Shown: piece by piece, positions 7,693 to 14,636 of the stretch
How the letters are laid out: each line of letters starts with the position of its first letter
How positions within the stretch are numbered: the stretch's first letter is position 1
DNA from: Paraktedonobacter sp035294465
GTDB lineage: Bacteria; Chloroflexota; Ktedonobacteria; Ktedonobacterales; Ktedonobacteraceae
Reading direction: 5' to 3'
Length of the DNA: 21,808 nucleotides
Assembly: GCA_035294465.1 (NCBI GenBank)
Contig: DATGKW010000200.1
Location: forward strand, 1-21,808
Made by a program: the position numbers and the translations under genes
The notes under the pieces: model-generated
Told to the model about the DNA's origin: nothing
Database searches by the model: none
The model's input: the letters and a program-made list of their open reading frames with translations, nothing else

Positions 7693-8451
7693 ATGCTCAC
7701 ATTGCAAGAACAGTTGCAGAATGCAGCCAGACTGGTGCGGAAAGCGCAGAGAATCGTTGTCTTGACGGGCGCAGGGATCAGCACGGAATCGGGCATCCCC
7801 GATTTCAGAAGCCCCGGCTCGATCTGGTTGAGGAATCCTCCAGTGAGCTACCCCGACTTCCTCAACAAGCCGGAAGCGCGGCGGCAATACTGGGAGACGC
7901 GGCGCAGCCTCTCAGCGCAGGTCAAAGCTGCGCGTCCCAACGCAGCCCACCGCGCCCTGGTCGAATTAGAACACCACAATCTGCTGTTGGGAATCATTAC
8001 TCAGAATTTCGATGGTCTGCATCACGACGCCGGCCACGACTCGGCGCGCGTCGTTGAGCTACACGGGAACTCGCGAGAAGCAGTCTGCGTACTCTGTGGA
8101 ACACGCTCACCTATGGAGGAGCTTCAACGGCGCGTTGACGCGGGCGAGACAGACCCACGCTGCACAATATGTAGTGGCTATATGAAAAGTGCAACCGTTC
8201 TCTTTGGCCAGCATATTCCCGCAGATGTGCTAGTACGAGCAAAAGAACTGGCAGAAACGTGCGATCTGTTCATGGTCGTGGGTTCATCGCTTCAGGTCTT
8301 GCCCGCTGCCAACCTGCCCCGTCTGGCGCTGAAAAATGGCGTGCCGCTGATTATTGTTAATCTGGCACCCACTCCTCTAGATGACTACGCTGATGTCGTG
8401 ATTCGGGAAAAAGCCGGGCTGGTTCTCCCCAGGCTGGTCGAGATGCTCTAG
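7693..8451 (+). CDS. cobB: SIR2-family NAD-dependent protein deacylase (sirtuin)
   Basis: Family reaction: removal of acyl groups from lysine using NAD+, yielding nicotinamide and O-acyl-ADP-ribose. All landmarks of a 252-residue bacterial sirtuin are visible: the NAD loop TGAGISTESGIPDFRS (residues 25-40), TQNFDGLHH (normally TQNID; Phe replaces Ile), catalytic ELHGN with His124, the structural zinc ligands Cys132, Cys135, Cys157 and Cys160, VLFGQHIP, and VVGSSLQVLPAANLP. It lacks the Ala-Tyr-Arg signature I would expect of clear desuccinylases in the region after IPDFRS, so deacetylase is the safer call, with substrate range unknown. A TATAAT box lies just upstream. A weak hairpin with a T6 tract follows the gene, so it is probably monocistronic. 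The symbol cobB is by family only. Confidence 0.92.
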   Translation: MLTLQEQLQNAARLVRKAQRIVVLTGAGISTESGIPDFRSPGSIWLRNPPVSYPDFLNKPEARRQYWETRRSLSAQVKAARPNAAHRALVELEHHNLLLGIITQNFDGLHHDAGHDSARVVELHGNSREAVCVLCGTRSPMEELQRRVDAGETDPRCTICSGYMKSATVLFGQHIPADVLVRAKELAETCDLFMVVGSSLQVLPAANLPRLALKNGVPLIIVNLAPTPLDDYADVVIREKAGLVLPRLVEML

Positions 8452-8465
8452 ACCGAATACGCAGG

Positions 8466-8486
8466 CCGTCAGAGGCGGAATTTTTT
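8466..8486 (+). terminator. Possible terminator after the sirtuin gene
   Basis: CCGTC (8466-8470) pairs with GGCGG (8474-8478), including one G-U pair, over a 3-base loop, then AA and six T. The stem is short but the T-tract is good, 15 bases after the stop codon. Confidence 0.4.
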
Positions 8487-8606
8487 CTCGCCAGCTATAA
8501 CTCTTAGAAAAAGCGCCGATCTTCCCAGAAGAGGATATGGAGCAGCGCAAAAAGGAGTATCCGGCCTCTTTGTCTGGGGAAGATGTTTCATTACACGGAG
8601 AAAAAA

Positions 8607-9407
8607 ATGCCAGCATCTCATCCCATCAGCCCTTTGCGGCTAACCTACGGCACGGATCGCTTCCAGTTTGGTGAGCTTTATCTGCCTGGCGAGGCGGGGC
8701 CGTATCCGGTAGTGATTCTGATTCACGGGGGCTACTGGCGGGCGCATTATGGGCTGAAATTGATGAGCAGGCTGGGAGAAGATCTAGCCGCACGTGGCTT
8801 CGCCGTCTGGAATATCGAATACCGGCGTGTGGGCAATGCCGGAGGCGGCTGGCCCGGCACGTTTCTGGATGTTGCGCGAGCTACTGATTACTTGCGTGAG
8901 ATTGCCGGAAGTTACGAGTTGGATATGAGCAGAATTGTGCCGGTAGGGCACTCTGCGGGAGGACATCTGGCGCTCTGGCTGGCCGCACGCGCGCGAATCC
9001 CAGCGGGAAGCCCCATCAGTCCACGAGAGCCACTGCTGCCTCTGGCAGGAGCGATCAGCCTGGCGGGCGTGCTCGATCTGCACCTGGCTTATCAATTGCA
9101 CCTGAGCAACGATGCTGTGGTGGAACTGCTGAGCGCGGCACCTGACAAGGCTCCAGAGCGTTACGCGGCTACCTCGCCTGCTGCCCTGCTTCCCCTGGAT
9201 GTTCCGCAGGTGCTCATTCACGGCACCGCAGACGAACACGTGCCGATCCAGGTAAGCCGGAGCTACGCTGCGGCAGCCCGCGCGGCAGGAGATGTGATTG
9301 ACCATGTTGAGCCGGCGGGCGTCGATCACTTTGACCTGATCTCGCCCGCGACAGAGGTCTGGACACTGACGGTTCGGAAATTAAAAGCCCTTTTACACAT
9401 GACTTGA
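8607..9407 (+). CDS. Alpha/beta hydrolase (BD-FAE / kynurenine-formamidase-like esterase family)
   Basis: A serine hydrolase of about 266 residues. The oxyanion-hole segment is HGGYWRAHYG, the nucleophile elbow GHSAGG (Ser116 counted from this start), the acid Asp209 in GTADEHVP and the base His241 in GVDHFDL, so the triad is complete. HGGYW followed by a conserved EYRR strand is typical of the carboxylesterase/formamidase group; the true substrate cannot be read. I chose the ATG at 8607 because GGAG sits 6 bases before it and it is 24 bases inside the longest open frame. The ATG at 8583 has GGGGAA almost touching it and adds only MFHYTEKK. There is no tryptophan-catabolism gene nearby to support formamidase. 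It converges with the next gene with only 3 bases between stops. Confidence 0.85.
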   Translation: MPASHPISPLRLTYGTDRFQFGELYLPGEAGPYPVVILIHGGYWRAHYGLKLMSRLGEDLAARGFAVWNIEYRRVGNAGGGWPGTFLDVARATDYLREIAGSYELDMSRIVPVGHSAGGHLALWLAARARIPAGSPISPREPLLPLAGAISLAGVLDLHLAYQLHLSNDAVVELLSAAPDKAPERYAATSPAALLPLDVPQVLIHGTADEHVPIQVSRSYAAAARAAGDVIDHVEPAGVDHFDLISPATEVWTLTVRKLKALLHMT

Positions 9408-9410
9408 TAT

Positions 9411-10148
9411 TTATGACGTACTCACCGGCTCATCATATAAGCCCGTCTGCGAAACATAGACATCATACGTCCCATTCGCAGGTGAGAAGACAGCAGTACC
9501 GTATTCGGCATCGATAAAAGGCGAGATCCAGCCATGCCAGGCTTTCATATTCTGGAAGAAACCATCATCTCCACCATTGAGTACAACCACCGTGTGTTTC
9601 GCATTCGCTTCGAGATTAGGGTCATCATAGCGCCCCTCCAGCCGCGTTAGCTTATAGCCGGAATGCATGCCAATCACGTTCAGCCAGGTAGCGATTTTGA
9701 TTGTATCATCCTGCAGCATCCATTCATTGCCCAGTACCAGGTAGCTCTGCTGCGAAATGGTATGGCCATTCTGATCATACAGGGTCAGATCAACGCTCAT
9801 TTCGGGCAATCCATTAGAGCTATTCTGTATGGGCAAAGCTGTTACCTGCGCTACCTTGATACCGTTGGTCAGACCGAGATACGCCTGGATTAGAAATGTC
9901 ATCCAGAGAAGCGAGGTTGCTATGGCCACAAGCAGAATGCCGCCCAAGCCATGCTTCCAGCGCAGGTGGCGGCGACGCGGCAATTTTCCATGCCGGTAAT
10001 ACACTTCCTTCTCTTCCTCAGTCAGGCGACCGTAGTGCTTCTCACCGCGAATCAGGCTGTGCGCAGCGTAGACAAACAGAGCAAACCCGCAGAGGGCGAT
10101 GAGTAGCAGGATAAATTGTGGAAAACCAAATTGAAATGGAAAATTCAT
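9411..10148 (-). CDS. Two-TM membrane protein of unknown function
   Basis: I do not recognise a named family. The 245-residue protein has a hydrophobic helix at 11-33, a short basic cytoplasmic loop (RGEKHYGRLTEEEKEVYYRHGKL is too long to be a tight turn and carries many charges), and a second helix at 68-92. The remaining 150 residues should lie outside the membrane and are beta-rich and soluble, with TGYKLTRL-like HSGYKLTRLEGRYDDP, VVVLNGGDDGFF and a C-terminal YDVYVSQTGLYDEP. Similar-looking proteins elsewhere are sometimes labelled efflux-pump related, from memory and without functional basis, so I give no function. AAGGAGA lies 4 bases before the ATG. A -10-like TATAAT lies about 125 bases upstream on the same strand. 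The gene is transcribed alone. Confidence 0.75.
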   Translation of the reverse strand: MNFPFQFGFPQFILLLIALCGFALFVYAAHSLIRGEKHYGRLTEEEKEVYYRHGKLPRRRHLRWKHGLGGILLVAIATSLLWMTFLIQAYLGLTNGIKVAQVTALPIQNSSNGLPEMSVDLTLYDQNGHTISQQSYLVLGNEWMLQDDTIKIATWLNVIGMHSGYKLTRLEGRYDDPNLEANAKHTVVVLNGGDDGFFQNMKAWHGWISPFIDAEYGTAVFSPANGTYDVYVSQTGLYDEPVSTS

Positions 10149-10587
10149 GGTTTCTCCTTGCTGCGCAAATTTGTCTCTATGTATGCCTCATTACTTACGT
10201 GCCATAAATTGAGCTTCTTTATCATACACGAACGACGACGCCGCATCGTTTTGCGGACAATCACATAGGAGATTATAACCGAAAATTCGGAGAAATTCAT
10301 GCTAACAATCTCTCACTAATTTGCAATGAATATGATTAACTCTTTCATTTTCTATCGTTGTTTGGTACAATAGGTTGCAATATATAGATGTAGAGAGATG
10401 CAAGCAACAATCCAGACGTATCACAGACGAATGATAGACCTACCCCGGAGAACTGGATTTAAGAAAGGAGGCCATACGAACGCTATCAGTATTGTTCCGC
10501 ACGAAAAACCGAATCTCTTCCTCTCCGAAGGAAATCAGTACATCCCCCGATACGTTGTCAGCACTTTTATTTAGCAGGAGGCCCAAC
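10149..10587. other. 439-base divergent spacer upstream of the substrate-binding protein gene
   Basis: AT-rich, especially 10300-10400. It holds the minus-strand -10/palindrome listed separately and, for the plus-strand gene, TACAAT (10366-10371) without a good -35. The stretch 10464-10587 is open in the frame of the binding protein but lacks its own signals. I see no separate gene. Confidence 0.4.
10272..10290 (-). promoter_or_regulatory. Putative -10 box with adjacent palindrome upstream of the two-TM protein
   Basis: On the minus strand TATAAT (10277-10272) is immediately preceded by the palindrome CCGAATTTTCGG (10290-10279; 5-base arms, 2-base centre), which would occupy the spacer between -35 and -10. 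That is a classical repressor-site position. No good -35 is seen, and the implied leader is about 115 bases. Confidence 0.3.
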
Positions 10588-12324
10588 ATGCAACCACAGT
10601 GGAAACTCGGCACGAAGTCCCTCAGTTCGTTTCTCTGCCTGGCAGCTCTGCTCTTCCTCGCTGCCTGTAGCGGCAATGGATCGAGCGGGCAAACGGGAAA
10701 GCCGGCTAAAGCTCCAGCCAATCAGCAAGTCCTCGTCGATCCACTGGTGACTACAGATATCTCGACGTTTGATCCTGGCCAGGCTACCGACCTGGACTCT
10801 ATTGCCAGCATCGATATGGTTTTTACCGGTCTGGTGCAAGAAAATGACCAGCTCCAGGTGCAAAACCAACTGGCACAGTCCTATGTGGAGTCCCCGGACG
10901 GTTTGACTTATACTTTCCATCTTAAGCCCAATCTGAAGTTCAGCGATGGTACACCTCTGACTTCTGCGGACGTGGCCTATAGCATCGACCGTGCGCTCTC
11001 TCCGCAGATTTCCTCTCTCAACGGCATTTCTCTCACTTACCTGGGCTTGATTCAAGGCGCTGCCGACCGCGTCAACGGTAAGATCCCGACAATCATTGGC
11101 ACAGGTATCCAGACCCCTGGCCCATCAACCGTGGTAATCCACGTCGTTAAGAAGACCGCCTATTTCCTCCAGGCACTCACCTATCCAACCGCGTATGTGG
11201 TTGAGAAATCGGTGATCTCCAAATGGGGCTTAAGATGGACGGATCACCTCGCTGATCACGGCGGCCAGGGCGGAGATGGCCCGTTCAAGGTGCAAAGCTA
11301 CAGCCATACTACAGGCATCGTCTTCGTGCCCAACCCTACTTACTATGGCCCGCACCCCCAGTTGCAAAAGGTCGAGTTTACTTTCGTCAAGAACGACCAG
11401 ACCAACTACTTGCAGTATCAGACCGGGCAGGCCGATGTGACTGGCGTCCCAAGCGCAGACTATGCGCAGGCCAGCACGCTCACCAACCAGTTCCACAAGG
11501 TGCCCCAGCTGTGGATCGACTATTATGGCCTGAATTACCTGGTCAAGCCGTTCGATAACATTCACATCCGGCAGGCGCTCGACCTGGCGATCAACAAAGA
11601 TGCTCTCGTTCAGGCCATCTTTCATGGAGTCGACACGCCCACCAACCACATTGTGCCTAAAGGTATGCCGGGCTACGACCCGAACCTGACAGGACCAGAT
11701 GGAGTCACGAGCACGAAAGGCGATCCGACAAAGGCCAGAGCGCTCTTCCAGGAAGGCTTGCAGGAAGAACATCTGACGCTGGCCACTTTCCCAACCATCA
11801 AATTTACCTACAGCAATGCCTCGTCAGAGAACGCAGACGAGGTTACAACGGTTATCCAGATGTGGCGGGAAACGCTGGGCATTACGAGCATTCAGCCCGA
11901 TCCCGTTGAATCCCTTAAACTGTTCTCGGAGATCTCCGGCACGACCAATAACACCAGCCTGCAAATGTGGAAAATCGATTGGATCGCCGATTATCCTGAC
12001 CCGCAAGACTGGATTACGTTGCAGTTCGCGCCCGGCGAATCTGATAACAACATGAACTACGGCCAGAACCATTCTACCGATGCTGCCCAGCAGCAAGCAT
12101 TACAGCAGCAGATGATTCAGGCCGATAGCATAAGCGATGAGACTCAGCGCATGCAGGCATATAACCGAATCGAGCAGCAGCTGGTCAACGATGTGGCCTG
12201 GCTACCTATCGATCAGGTAAACGCGGCCTATCTGATCAAGCCTTATGTCATCGGGTTCGTCAATAACTCCCAGGATTTGACGCCTCCTGATGACTGGGGC
12301 AGCATTTACATCGCCAAGCATTAG
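10588..12324 (+). CDS. Family-5 extracellular solute-binding lipoprotein (peptide/nickel ABC transporter type)
   Basis: A 578-residue DppA/OppA-type binding protein. The N-terminus is a lipoprotein signal peptide: basic start (WKLGTK), hydrophobic core, lipobox LAAC with the lipidated Cys27. The body shows the family order: DISTFDPGQATD, GLVQENDQLQVQNQLAQSY, GLTYTFHLKPNLKFSDGTPLTSADVAYSIDRAL split over residues about 100-135, DGPFKVQSY, VPNPTYYG, the hinge segment FDNIHIRQALDLAINKDAL, and the C-terminal WLPI. It captures a peptide or similar ligand outside the cell for a DppBCDF-type importer. The start at 10588 is decided by AGGAGG 6 bases before the ATG; the frame is open 32 codons further up to a TTG, but that would bury the signal peptide. 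No permease or ATPase gene adjoins it. It ends at a strong bidirectional terminator. Confidence 0.9.
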   Translation: MQPQWKLGTKSLSSFLCLAALLFLAACSGNGSSGQTGKPAKAPANQQVLVDPLVTTDISTFDPGQATDLDSIASIDMVFTGLVQENDQLQVQNQLAQSYVESPDGLTYTFHLKPNLKFSDGTPLTSADVAYSIDRALSPQISSLNGISLTYLGLIQGAADRVNGKIPTIIGTGIQTPGPSTVVIHVVKKTAYFLQALTYPTAYVVEKSVISKWGLRWTDHLADHGGQGGDGPFKVQSYSHTTGIVFVPNPTYYGPHPQLQKVEFTFVKNDQTNYLQYQTGQADVTGVPSADYAQASTLTNQFHKVPQLWIDYYGLNYLVKPFDNIHIRQALDLAINKDALVQAIFHGVDTPTNHIVPKGMPGYDPNLTGPDGVTSTKGDPTKARALFQEGLQEEHLTLATFPTIKFTYSNASSENADEVTTVIQMWRETLGITSIQPDPVESLKLFSEISGTTNNTSLQMWKIDWIADYPDPQDWITLQFAPGESDNNMNYGQNHSTDAAQQQALQQQMIQADSISDETQRMQAYNRIEQQLVNDVAWLPIDQVNAAYLIKPYVIGFVNNSQDLTPPDDWGSIYIAKH

Positions 12325-12338
12325 AGCATGCGAGCAAA

Positions 12339-12387
12339 AAAATCTGCCTGGTTATGCGGAAAAGATGTCCACAACCAGGCAGATTTT
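12339..12387. terminator. Bidirectional rho-independent terminator
   Basis: A perfect 15-base inverted repeat: AAAATCTGCCTGGTT (12339-12353) and AACCAGGCAGATTTT (12373-12387), with a 19-base loop that may pair further (GGA/TCC). A-runs on the left (12336-12342) and TTTTCTCTT on the right provide U-tracts for both directions. It lies between the convergent ends of the binding-protein gene and the glutaredoxin gene. Confidence 0.9.
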
Positions 12388-12398
12388 CTCTTGTGAAC

Positions 12399-12656
12399 TT
12401 ATTGTATCAATTTAGCCGCGAGCTCGCGGGCTGATGGTTCAACCAGGATCGAGCCATCGGGAAAAACGATGGTGGGCACAGAACGCCGGCCACCATTGAC
12501 CTTCATAACGTAGGCAGCGGCATCAGGGTCCTGCTCAATATTGATATAATCATAGGCCACGCCATGCTGATCGAACCAGCGTCTGGCCATGCGGCAATCG
12601 CCACACCAGGTGGTGGCGTACATCTTGATTTTCTGTCCGGCCATTGTATCCTGCAC
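12399..12656 (-). CDS. Glutaredoxin-family protein (mycoredoxin-like, CGDC)
   Basis: An 85-residue thioredoxin-fold oxidoreductase that should act in cytoplasmic thiol-disulfide exchange. The redox motif is Cys18-Gly-Asp-Cys21 after YATTW, the cis-proline is Pro61 in SVPT, and the stretch VNGGRRSVPTIVFPDGS resembles actinobacterial glutaredoxin-like proteins such as mycoredoxin-1. The thiol partner (mycothiol, bacillithiol or a protein) cannot be told. Start: GTG at 12656 with GGAGGAG 9 bases upstream; an in-frame ATG at 12644 with AGGA 4 bases upstream is an alternative and would lose four residues. It lies 67 bases downstream of the flavoprotein gene on the same strand and before the shared terminator, so a two-gene operon is likely. 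Confidence 0.87.
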   Translation of the reverse strand: MQDTMAGQKIKMYATTWCGDCRMARRWFDQHGVAYDYINIEQDPDAAAYVMKVNGGRRSVPTIVFPDGSILVEPSARELAAKLIQ

Positions 12657-12723
12657 AGGTAGAAGCTCCTCCAGATCTTACTTCAGCAGATATACCTATC
12701 TTCCTGCATATGAGAACCCGGTC

Positions 12724-13968
12724 CTACCCAGAAATATTCCCGACGGGCCTGTTCAGACGTTCCAGCAGAAGATCGAGGAATTTTTTTCCACCAGTCGCTA
12801 CCAATCCAGGGTTACGCGCCAGAATGCCCATCAGCAGACCGGCGCTATAATCGCCTCGCAACGCCTGGGCCACCTGAGCTGGTGTAAGGCGCTTCATAAG
12901 GTCGAGCGCATTATCCCATTGTTCATCAGTGTAGCCAGCGATACGCTTGTTGATTGTACAGGAGATATCCATATCCCGGCCAAAGCGCGCGCGCCACTGT
13001 CTATCAAAACGGGCCAGGAATTTCTCCGAAGGATCACCGGCCTTGACAGCTTCAGCAGCCACCCGACCGGCCATCTGGCCTGAATAAACCGCGAAACGGA
13101 TGCCTTCGCCAACCAACGTCGAGCCATGACCACCAGAATCACCGGCCAGCAGCAGGCCATCACGTGAGAAGCGCTCTACAGGACCTTCGGAGGGAAAAAG
13201 GCCGGTGTGATATTCGACCGGGCTGGCATGCTCGAATTTTCCGATGAACTGGGGCAACTCATACATAATGCGATCCAGGTAAACGCGGGCATCGTCGTCA
13301 CAGTCGGGGTGCAGCACTCCGACCCCAAGCCGCACCCGCCCGTTACCACGCGGAAAAGCCCAGGCATAGCCACGCGGAGCAAAGCGGCTGCCCATAACCA
13401 GGTAAAGTTCGTCCTGAGGATAATTGGGAGCATACAGATCATATTCCGCGCCGAAGCCGTAGCGGCGGAAAGCCTGGCCCATCTCAGTACGCACCCCAAC
13501 GTGACGCGCAACGCCGCTGGCATCAATGGTCACGGGCGCGGTGATAGTAATATGCTCACCAAGATGTGTTTTCGCCGTGACGCCCTGCACATACCCGTCC
13601 TCAACCAGCGTTTGCTCGACAACATGGCGCACGCGAATGCTGGCTCCGGCGCTGGCAGCTCGTGCTGCCAGGTGTTGATAAACGCCGCGTACATCGATCA
13701 CGCAGGCAACAGGCGGATCGTAATAGAGAGGCACTTCGCGTCGGGGAGAAACAAAATAGACCTTCTGGATCGGATGATAGAGATACTCTGGAATACCCAG
13801 CGCACGCATATCGCTGATCCAGCTCCCGCCGCTAGTATGTACAGGATAACCAATCTCGCTCTGGCGCTCCAGGAGCAGCGTCTGCGCGCCCAGCTTCGCG
13901 GCGGTCTCTGCTGCTGCCAGCCCGGCAGGCCCACCGCCTACAATCAAAACATCACAAGTCTCTGGCAT
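12724..13968 (-). CDS. Geranylgeranyl reductase family FAD-dependent oxidoreductase
   Basis: A 414-residue flavoprotein of the p-hydroxybenzoate-hydroxylase superfamily. The dinucleotide-binding motif GGGPAG is at residues 11-16 with Glu34 to hold the ribose; the family motif GYAWAFP is at 200-206, GLLLAGDSGG at 271-280 (usually GDAAG) and VGEGIRFA at 286-293. Members saturate isoprenoid chains (chlorophyll or menaquinone side chains, archaeal lipids) or act in related reductions. Substrate-pocket residues differ: after the FAD site there is YPVHTSGGSW, without the Cys typical of archaeal GGR (PxxCGE-like). Menaquinone side-chain or carotenoid-related reduction are candidates, unproved. AAAGG lies about 7 bases before the ATG. 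The leader upstream contains a hairpin that looks like an attenuator. It is followed by the glutaredoxin gene. Confidence 0.87.
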   Translation of the reverse strand: MPETCDVLIVGGGPAGLAAAETAAKLGAQTLLLERQSEIGYPVHTSGGSWISDMRALGIPEYLYHPIQKVYFVSPRREVPLYYDPPVACVIDVRGVYQHLAARAASAGASIRVRHVVEQTLVEDGYVQGVTAKTHLGEHITITAPVTIDASGVARHVGVRTEMGQAFRRYGFGAEYDLYAPNYPQDELYLVMGSRFAPRGYAWAFPRGNGRVRLGVGVLHPDCDDDARVYLDRIMYELPQFIGKFEHASPVEYHTGLFPSEGPVERFSRDGLLLAGDSGGHGSTLVGEGIRFAVYSGQMAGRVAAEAVKAGDPSEKFLARFDRQWRARFGRDMDISCTINKRIAGYTDEQWDNALDLMKRLTPAQVAQALRGDYSAGLLMGILARNPGLVATGGKKFLDLLLERLNRPVGNISG

Positions 13969-13991
13969 ATCTGCCTTTCTTCGTCTCTAGC

Positions 13992-14038
13992 GAGAAAAGG
14001 CAACCTCTCAAAAGATTGCCCCGTTCAGGTGTTTTCTC
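13992..14038 (-). promoter_or_regulatory. Candidate transcription attenuator in the leader of the GGR gene
   Basis: Read on the minus strand, GGCAATCT (14020-14013) pairs with AGGTTGCC (14006-13999), 8 bp with one G-U and a 6-base loop, followed at once by TTTTCTC: an intrinsic terminator placed 23 bases before the GGR start. An alternative fold is possible: GAGAAAA (14038-14032) with TTTTCTC (13998-13992), plus ACCT (14030-14027) with AGGT (14006-14003), which would break the terminator stem and cover its U-tract. Confidence 0.5.
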
Positions 14039-14046
14039 TTCGGCAT

Positions 14047-14055
14047 AGTATAGCA
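14047..14055 (-). promoter_or_regulatory. Putative extended -10 promoter of the GGR/glutaredoxin operon
   Basis: The minus strand reads TGC-TATACT (14055-14047), an extended -10 motif (TGnTATAAT type, 5 of 6). The -35 is weak (TTCCCG, 17 bases upstream). Transcription would start near 14040, just before the attenuator-like leader. Confidence 0.45.
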
Positions 14056-14222
14056 TGAACGCTTAACTGCGGGAAACAGCGACCCTCTAGCGAAACGCTT
14101 TGCTCGTCTTGCCCGTGTCCGCAAAGGAGAGCATTTGCTATTTCTTGAAAAGAATCAGGACACAATGACGATTCACGAGATGAAATTACTCTCCTACGAA
14201 CAAAAAAGGGAGGACCCGCAGG

Positions 14223-14429
14223 ATGGAAACGCTTTCCCTGGCTTTTGTTGGATTCGCTGGGCTTTTCCTGCTTGTTATAGCAGGCTTTGCTTTTAGTATG
14301 TGGCTCTACATTCGTAGAGCATTCGCAACGGGTCGTTTCAGGCGCATACGACGGGTGCGCGCTCACCCCGATGGACCCGTGATTGAAGAGGTTATCGAGG
14401 AAGAAGTACCTGTTGAAGACCAGAGCTAA
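14223..14429 (+). CDS. Small single-TM protein with acidic tail
   Basis: A 68-residue protein that I cannot place in a family. It has one hydrophobic helix at about residues 6-30, a strongly basic segment at 31-47 (RR, RFRRIRRVR) that should face the cytoplasm, and an acidic C-terminus at 55-66 (EEVIEEEVPVED). Coding status is supported by GGGAGGA 8 bases before the ATG and by a perfect terminator beginning at its stop codon. It is a monocistronic unit between the GGR operon (divergent) and the CoiA-like gene. The alternating basic/acidic tail could mediate self-association or lipid/protein contact; this is speculation. Confidence 0.75.
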   Translation: METLSLAFVGFAGLFLLVIAGFAFSMWLYIRRAFATGRFRRIRRVRAHPDGPVIEEVIEEEVPVEDQS

Positions 14430-14475
14430 AATGAGCTTGACTTTCTGCACAGAAGATTAAGCTCATTTTATTATT
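14427..14475 (+). terminator. Rho-independent terminator after the small TM protein
   Basis: TAAAATGAGCTT (14427-14438) and AAGCTCATTTTA (14459-14470) form a perfect 12-bp stem over a 20-base loop, followed by TTATTATTATT. The left arm includes the stop codon of the small gene. Confidence 0.85.
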
Positions 14476-14566
14476 ATTATTTATGCAGAGAAATAATTAA
14501 CGCTTTCTGCGTAACAAGATCAACGAAAAACGGCCAGAGGAGGATCCCTTTCACGATGAGATAGGG

Positions 14567-14572
14567 TATAAT
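14567..14572 (+). promoter_or_regulatory. Putative -10 element of the CoiA-like gene
   Basis: A perfect TATAAT 64 bases before the chosen start codon. No recognisable -35 lies at the right distance. Confidence 0.35.
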
Positions 14573-14636
14573 AGCAGGGTAAAGGCATGCGAACACTACA
14601 GGATTGATCCCAAAAGCAAGGGGGGCAATCAATCAT

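Noticed and set aside
10492..10587. 32-codon N-terminal extension of the solute-binding protein from a TTG
   Set aside because: It would place 32 polar residues before the lipoprotein signal peptide; AGGAGG at 10576-10581 fixes the start at 10588.
13207..14058. 283-codon plus-strand frame opposite the GGR gene
   Set aside because: Antisense shadow of a clear flavoprotein; rich in rare residues and no ribosome site.
14536..14563. Mini-ORF ATG-AGA-TAG behind GAGGAGGA, resembling a translated minigene
   Set aside because: It lies upstream of the TATAAT box and after the preceding terminator, so it is probably not transcribed.
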